Origin: JAYOEY01 sp038116945
GTDB lineage: Bacteria > Pseudomonadota > Alphaproteobacteria > MPNO01 > UBA2964
NCBI GenBank assembly: GCA_038116945.1
Contig: JAYOEY010000003.1
Span: 62,001 to 126,000, forward strand
Direction: 5' to 3'
DNA length: 64,000 nt
Part shown: piece by piece, positions 61,466-64,000 of the stretch
Layout: the number at the start of each line of letters is the position of its first letter
Position numbering within the stretch: position 1 is the stretch's first letter
Translations under genes and position numbers: made by a program
The notes under the pieces: generated by a model
The model's database searches: none
Told to the model about the DNA's origin: nothing
What the model saw: the letters and a program-made list of their open reading frames with translations, nothing else

Positions 61466-62878
61466 ATGGCTACCGGCCCGCGCACCATGTTCGACAAGAT
61501 CTGGGACCGGCACGCGATCACGCAGAACGAGGCGGGTCAGACGCTGCTGTTCGTGGACCGGCATTTCTGCCACGAGCTCAGCTTTCATGCCTACAACATG
61601 CTGCATGGGCGCGGCATGTCGGTGCGCCGGCCGGCCCGGACTTTCGCAATACCGGATCACTACACGCCGACGACGGGACTCGAGAAGTCGGACTACGCGA
61701 GCGAAGCGCATGACGCGCTGGTCGCCAATCTTTGCAACAACGCGGAGCGCAACGACGTCACCCTGTTCGGGCTCGACGACGAACGTCGCGGCATCATCCA
61801 TGTGGTCGGCCCCGAACAGGGCATCACCCTGCCCGGCCAGATCGTCGTCGTCGGCGATTCGCATACGTCGACCCATGGCGCGATGGGGACGTTCGCGTTC
61901 GGCATCGGCGCCAGCGACGTCAGCCACGTGCTGGCAACCCAGACGCTCTGGCAGCCGCGCCCGAAAACCATGCGGATCACCGTGACGGGCGAACGGCCTG
62001 TCGGCGTCTCGGCCAAGGACGTCATCCTTACCATTATCGGCCATATCGGCGCAGCGGGCGGCACCGGCCACGTCATCGAATATGCCGGCCCGGTAATCGA
62101 GGCGCTGTCGATCGAGGAGCGCCTGACGGTGTGCAACATGTCGATCGAGGCCGGCGCGCGGGCCGGCATGGTGGCGCCCGACGACACCACTTATGCGTAT
62201 ATCGAAGGACGTCCCTATGCGCCGAAAGGCGAGGACTGGGAAAAATCGCTCGCGTTCTGGAAGACCCTGCCGACCGACCCGGGGGCAATGTTCGATCGCG
62301 AGGTTGCGCTCGACGGCAGCAAGATTGCCCCGATGGTCACCTGGGGGACCAGCCCGGAAGACGCGCTGCCCATTACGGGCGCGGTTCCGGACCCCGGAGC
62401 CGTCGCCGACGCGGAAAAGCGCGCCGCCATGGAGCGCAAGCTTTCCTATATGGGGCTGAGAGCGGGCATGCGCCTGACCGATATCGAGGTCGACAAGGTC
62501 TTCGTCGGCTCCTGCACCAATTCGCGAATCGAGGATCTGCGCGCCGCCGCAGCCATCGCGACAGGGCGAAAGGCAAAGGTCGAGACCATCATCGTGCCGG
62601 GGTCCGGTCTCGTCCGCGCCCAGGCCGAACGGGAAGGGCTCGACCGGATATTCATCGATGCCGGCATGGACTGGCGGGCCGAGGCGGGATGTTCGATGTG
62701 CCTTGCGGTCAACGGCGATTCGGTGGGGCCGCAACAGCGCTGCGCATCGACGTCGAACCGCAATTTCGAAGGGCGTCAGGGACGCGGGGCACGGACCCAC
62801 CTGGTCGGCCCGGCCATGGCGATGGCCGCCGCCGTAACAGGCCGGCTGACCGACGTCAGAGCGCTGGGAGGCGCCTGA
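61466..62878 (+). CDS. leuC: LeuC-like 3-isopropylmalate dehydratase large subunit (or paralogue)
   Basis: A 470-residue aconitase-superfamily subunit with a 4Fe-4S cluster bound by the Cys of GSCTNSR and the two of AGCSMCLA. Family motifs DSHTSTHGA, CNMSIEAGARAG and NRNFEGRQG are present. The DHNVPT motif of true LeuC reads DHYTPT. GGGAGA lies eight bases before the ATG. leuA and leuB are absent; the neighbours are catabolic. It may act on citraconate, dimethylmalate or another hydroxy-acid rather than isopropylmalate. Confidence 0.88.
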   Translation: MATGPRTMFDKIWDRHAITQNEAGQTLLFVDRHFCHELSFHAYNMLHGRGMSVRRPARTFAIPDHYTPTTGLEKSDYASEAHDALVANLCNNAERNDVTLFGLDDERRGIIHVVGPEQGITLPGQIVVVGDSHTSTHGAMGTFAFGIGASDVSHVLATQTLWQPRPKTMRITVTGERPVGVSAKDVILTIIGHIGAAGGTGHVIEYAGPVIEALSIEERLTVCNMSIEAGARAGMVAPDDTTYAYIEGRPYAPKGEDWEKSLAFWKTLPTDPGAMFDREVALDGSKIAPMVTWGTSPEDALPITGAVPDPGAVADAEKRAAMERKLSYMGLRAGMRLTDIEVDKVFVGSCTNSRIEDLRAAAAIATGRKAKVETIIVPGSGLVRAQAEREGLDRIFIDAGMDWRAEAGCSMCLAVNGDSVGPQQRCASTSNRNFEGRQGRGARTHLVGPAMAMAAAVTGRLTDVRALGGA

Positions 62879-62879
62879 G

Positions 62880-63479
62880 ATGGAACCGTTTATCCGCCAC
62901 ACTGCCGTCGCTGCGCCGATGGACAACGACAATATCGATACCGACCAGATCATTCCCGGCCGATACCTGATGATGCCGCGCGACGAGCGCTACAAGACAT
63001 ACTGTTTCCACGATCTGCGGCTCGACGACAACGGCGACGAAGTCGAAGGTTATGTCCTGAACCGGGATCCGTTCCGCAGCGCCAGCATCATCGTCGCCGG
63101 GCATAATTTCGGTTGCGGCTCGTCACGCGAAGGCGCGGTGTTCACCCTCGTCGATGCCGGATTCCGCTCGGTTATTGCAACCAGCTTCGGCGATATTTTC
63201 TACAACAACTCGTTCAATAACGGGCTGCTGCCGGTGGTCCTGCCGGAAGACGCGGTGAACGCGTTGCGCGCCGCCCTGCACGACAATCCGGGCGCGGAAG
63301 TCACGGTGGATTTGGAGGCGCAGACGGTAACGGGGCCGGGAAATCTGAACTTCTCCTTCGAGATCGATCCGCACCGGCGGCACCGGCTGCTCAACGGGCT
63401 GGATGCCGTCGGCTATACGCTGACTTTCGAGGACAAAATCACCGATTTCGAGCGGCGCTACGAAGCGGACGGACGTTAG
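62880..63479 (+). CDS. leuD: LeuD-like 3-isopropylmalate dehydratase small subunit (or paralogue)
   Basis: A 199-residue swivelling-domain partner of the LeuC-like protein, starting one base after its stop. NIDTDQIIPGRYL is the N-terminal signature, and the substrate loop reads FGCGSSREGAVFTL where LeuD normally has SREHA. The His-to-Gly change in that loop suggests a different substrate. It ends inside the 3' end of the convergent XRE gene (4-base overlap). Confidence 0.9.
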   Translation: MEPFIRHTAVAAPMDNDNIDTDQIIPGRYLMMPRDERYKTYCFHDLRLDDNGDEVEGYVLNRDPFRSASIIVAGHNFGCGSSREGAVFTLVDAGFRSVIATSFGDIFYNNSFNNGLLPVVLPEDAVNALRAALHDNPGAEVTVDLEAQTVTGPGNLNFSFEIDPHRRHRLLNGLDAVGYTLTFEDKITDFERRYEADGR

Positions 63480-63721
63480 GCCGCATCTTTCCTGAGGCGG
63501 ACGCCGATGCCCCCGCGGGCGTTGGGGAACAGGAACTCGATGCCGGCGGCCTCCAGGGTGGTCTGGAGTTTCCGGATGACGTCTTCCTTTGGCGGGCGGG
63601 TCTCCATTTCATAACGATTCAGGGTGGAAAGTCCGATTCCGGCCCTGTCGGCGAGTTTGGGCTGGGTCCATTTGAGCAACCCGCGAGCGCCACGGCACTG
63701 GTCGGGAGACATCAGCTTCAT
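63476..63721 (-). CDS. Small XRE-family HTH protein
   Basis: An 81-residue DNA-binding protein from ATG 63721. The helix-turn-helix spans about residues 8-55 (MSPDQCRGARGLLKWTQPKLADRAGIGLSTLNRYE). The end (LEAAGIEFLF...GVRLRK) is the typical tail of small Cro/C1-type regulators in Rhodospirillales. It is convergent with the leuCD pair and divergent from the next gene, which it may regulate. Confidence 0.85.
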   Translation of the reverse strand: MKLMSPDQCRGARGLLKWTQPKLADRAGIGLSTLNRYEMETRPPKEDVIRKLQTTLEAAGIEFLFPNARGGIGVRLRKDAA

Positions 63722-63937
63722 CGTTATCGTTACTCCTGCCGGAAACTCGGCTCTGCCACAGATTCCGCTGTAGCTCGCGTGAAGCGAGCAGTCGCTGTTA
63801 CTCGACAATTACAACCCGGAGGCAAAAATATTCCCAATCACATTGTCGTGCACAATTCGTCAGGCGGTTACGCCTCCGGACTTCCCGGTTAGCCGCCTAT
63901 CCGTTAGTTTTGACCGACGACAAGAAAGGAAATCATC

Positions 63938-64000
63938 GTGGCAAAGCTGGCGCTCACCATGGCCTGCGGGCCTTACGACCGGATGGAAGGCCTCAGGGAA
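63938..64000 (+). CDS. Start of a 4,5-dihydroxyphthalate decarboxylase-like protein (partial)
   Basis: Only 21 codons are visible from GTG 63938, with AAAGGA before it. MAKLALTMACGPYDRMEGLRE resembles the N-terminus of 4,5-dihydroxyphthalate decarboxylase and of the related periplasmic binding-fold proteins (LALTLACGDYDR pattern). It runs off the window. The 63722-63937 gap to the XRE gene should hold both divergent promoters. Confidence 0.6.
   Translation, partial: MAKLALTMACGPYDRMEGLRE

Overview
The window is GC-rich bacterial chromosome, densely coded on both strands, with no rRNA, tRNA, CRISPR array or recognisable insertion sequence. Gene content points to an alphaproteobacterium, most likely Rhodospirillales-like. 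The evidence is the run aroQ-accB-accC-aat followed by a DUF2155 gene and an NDUFA12-type complex I gene, an RNase E with a large acidic insert in its S1 domain and a C-terminal GWW motif, a TTAA-N7-TTAA (CtrA-type) box, and two copies of the GTCAT...CCGGG...ATGAC intergenic repeat. The exact genus cannot be read from the sequence.

Left part (1-33 kb) is mostly housekeeping: the start of PBP1A, a cell-wall amidase, RNase E, an aminotransferase, a gamma-glutamyltransferase-like lipoprotein, an M48 protease with TPRs, a DsbA-like oxidase, maleylacetoacetate isomerase, a decarboxylase of the ornithine/lysine type, aroQ-accBC-aat, a methyltransferase, an MCE protein and NDUFA12. Further on come a RidA protein, a FemAB/GNAT-like protein, ClpS-ClpA, a SPOR-domain D-Ala-D-Ala carboxypeptidase, and a sugar-nucleotide block (phosphomannomutase/phosphoglucomutase, UDP-glucose dehydrogenase, GalU). 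Embedded here (18.3-21.2 kb) is the most unusual gene of the window. It is an intact 954-codon homologue of the B12-dependent ribonucleotide reductase NrdJ in which every catalytic residue I can align has been replaced. NrdR-box-like palindromes lie upstream and a strong intrinsic terminator lies downstream.

Right part (33-64 kb) is accessory metabolism. It holds two metal-dependent amidohydrolases, two VOC proteins, a Gfo/Idh dehydrogenase, an SDR, EamA and MFS transporters, a crotonase next to a UbiD decarboxylase, and an orphan molybdenum hydroxylase large subunit. It also holds an amidase beside a split TPP-dependent decarboxylase, a MetE-like protein, a dienelactone hydrolase, a mandelate-racemase-type enolase and a divergent LeuCD pair. 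The last bases start a protein resembling 4,5-dihydroxyphthalate decarboxylase. Together these suggest catabolism of aromatic or dicarboxylic acids, but no ring-hydroxylating oxygenase is present, so the substrates are unknown.

Two smaller systems stand out. A glycine-betaine cassette (glycine/sarcosine methyltransferase, sarcosine/dimethylglycine methyltransferase, BCCT transporter; 40.1-43.3 kb) would make and import the osmolyte. A lone exported protein with a PEP-CTERM-like tail (56.2 kb) sits behind a consensus sigma-54 promoter, the arrangement expected for exosortase-processed surface proteins. No exosortase is in this window.
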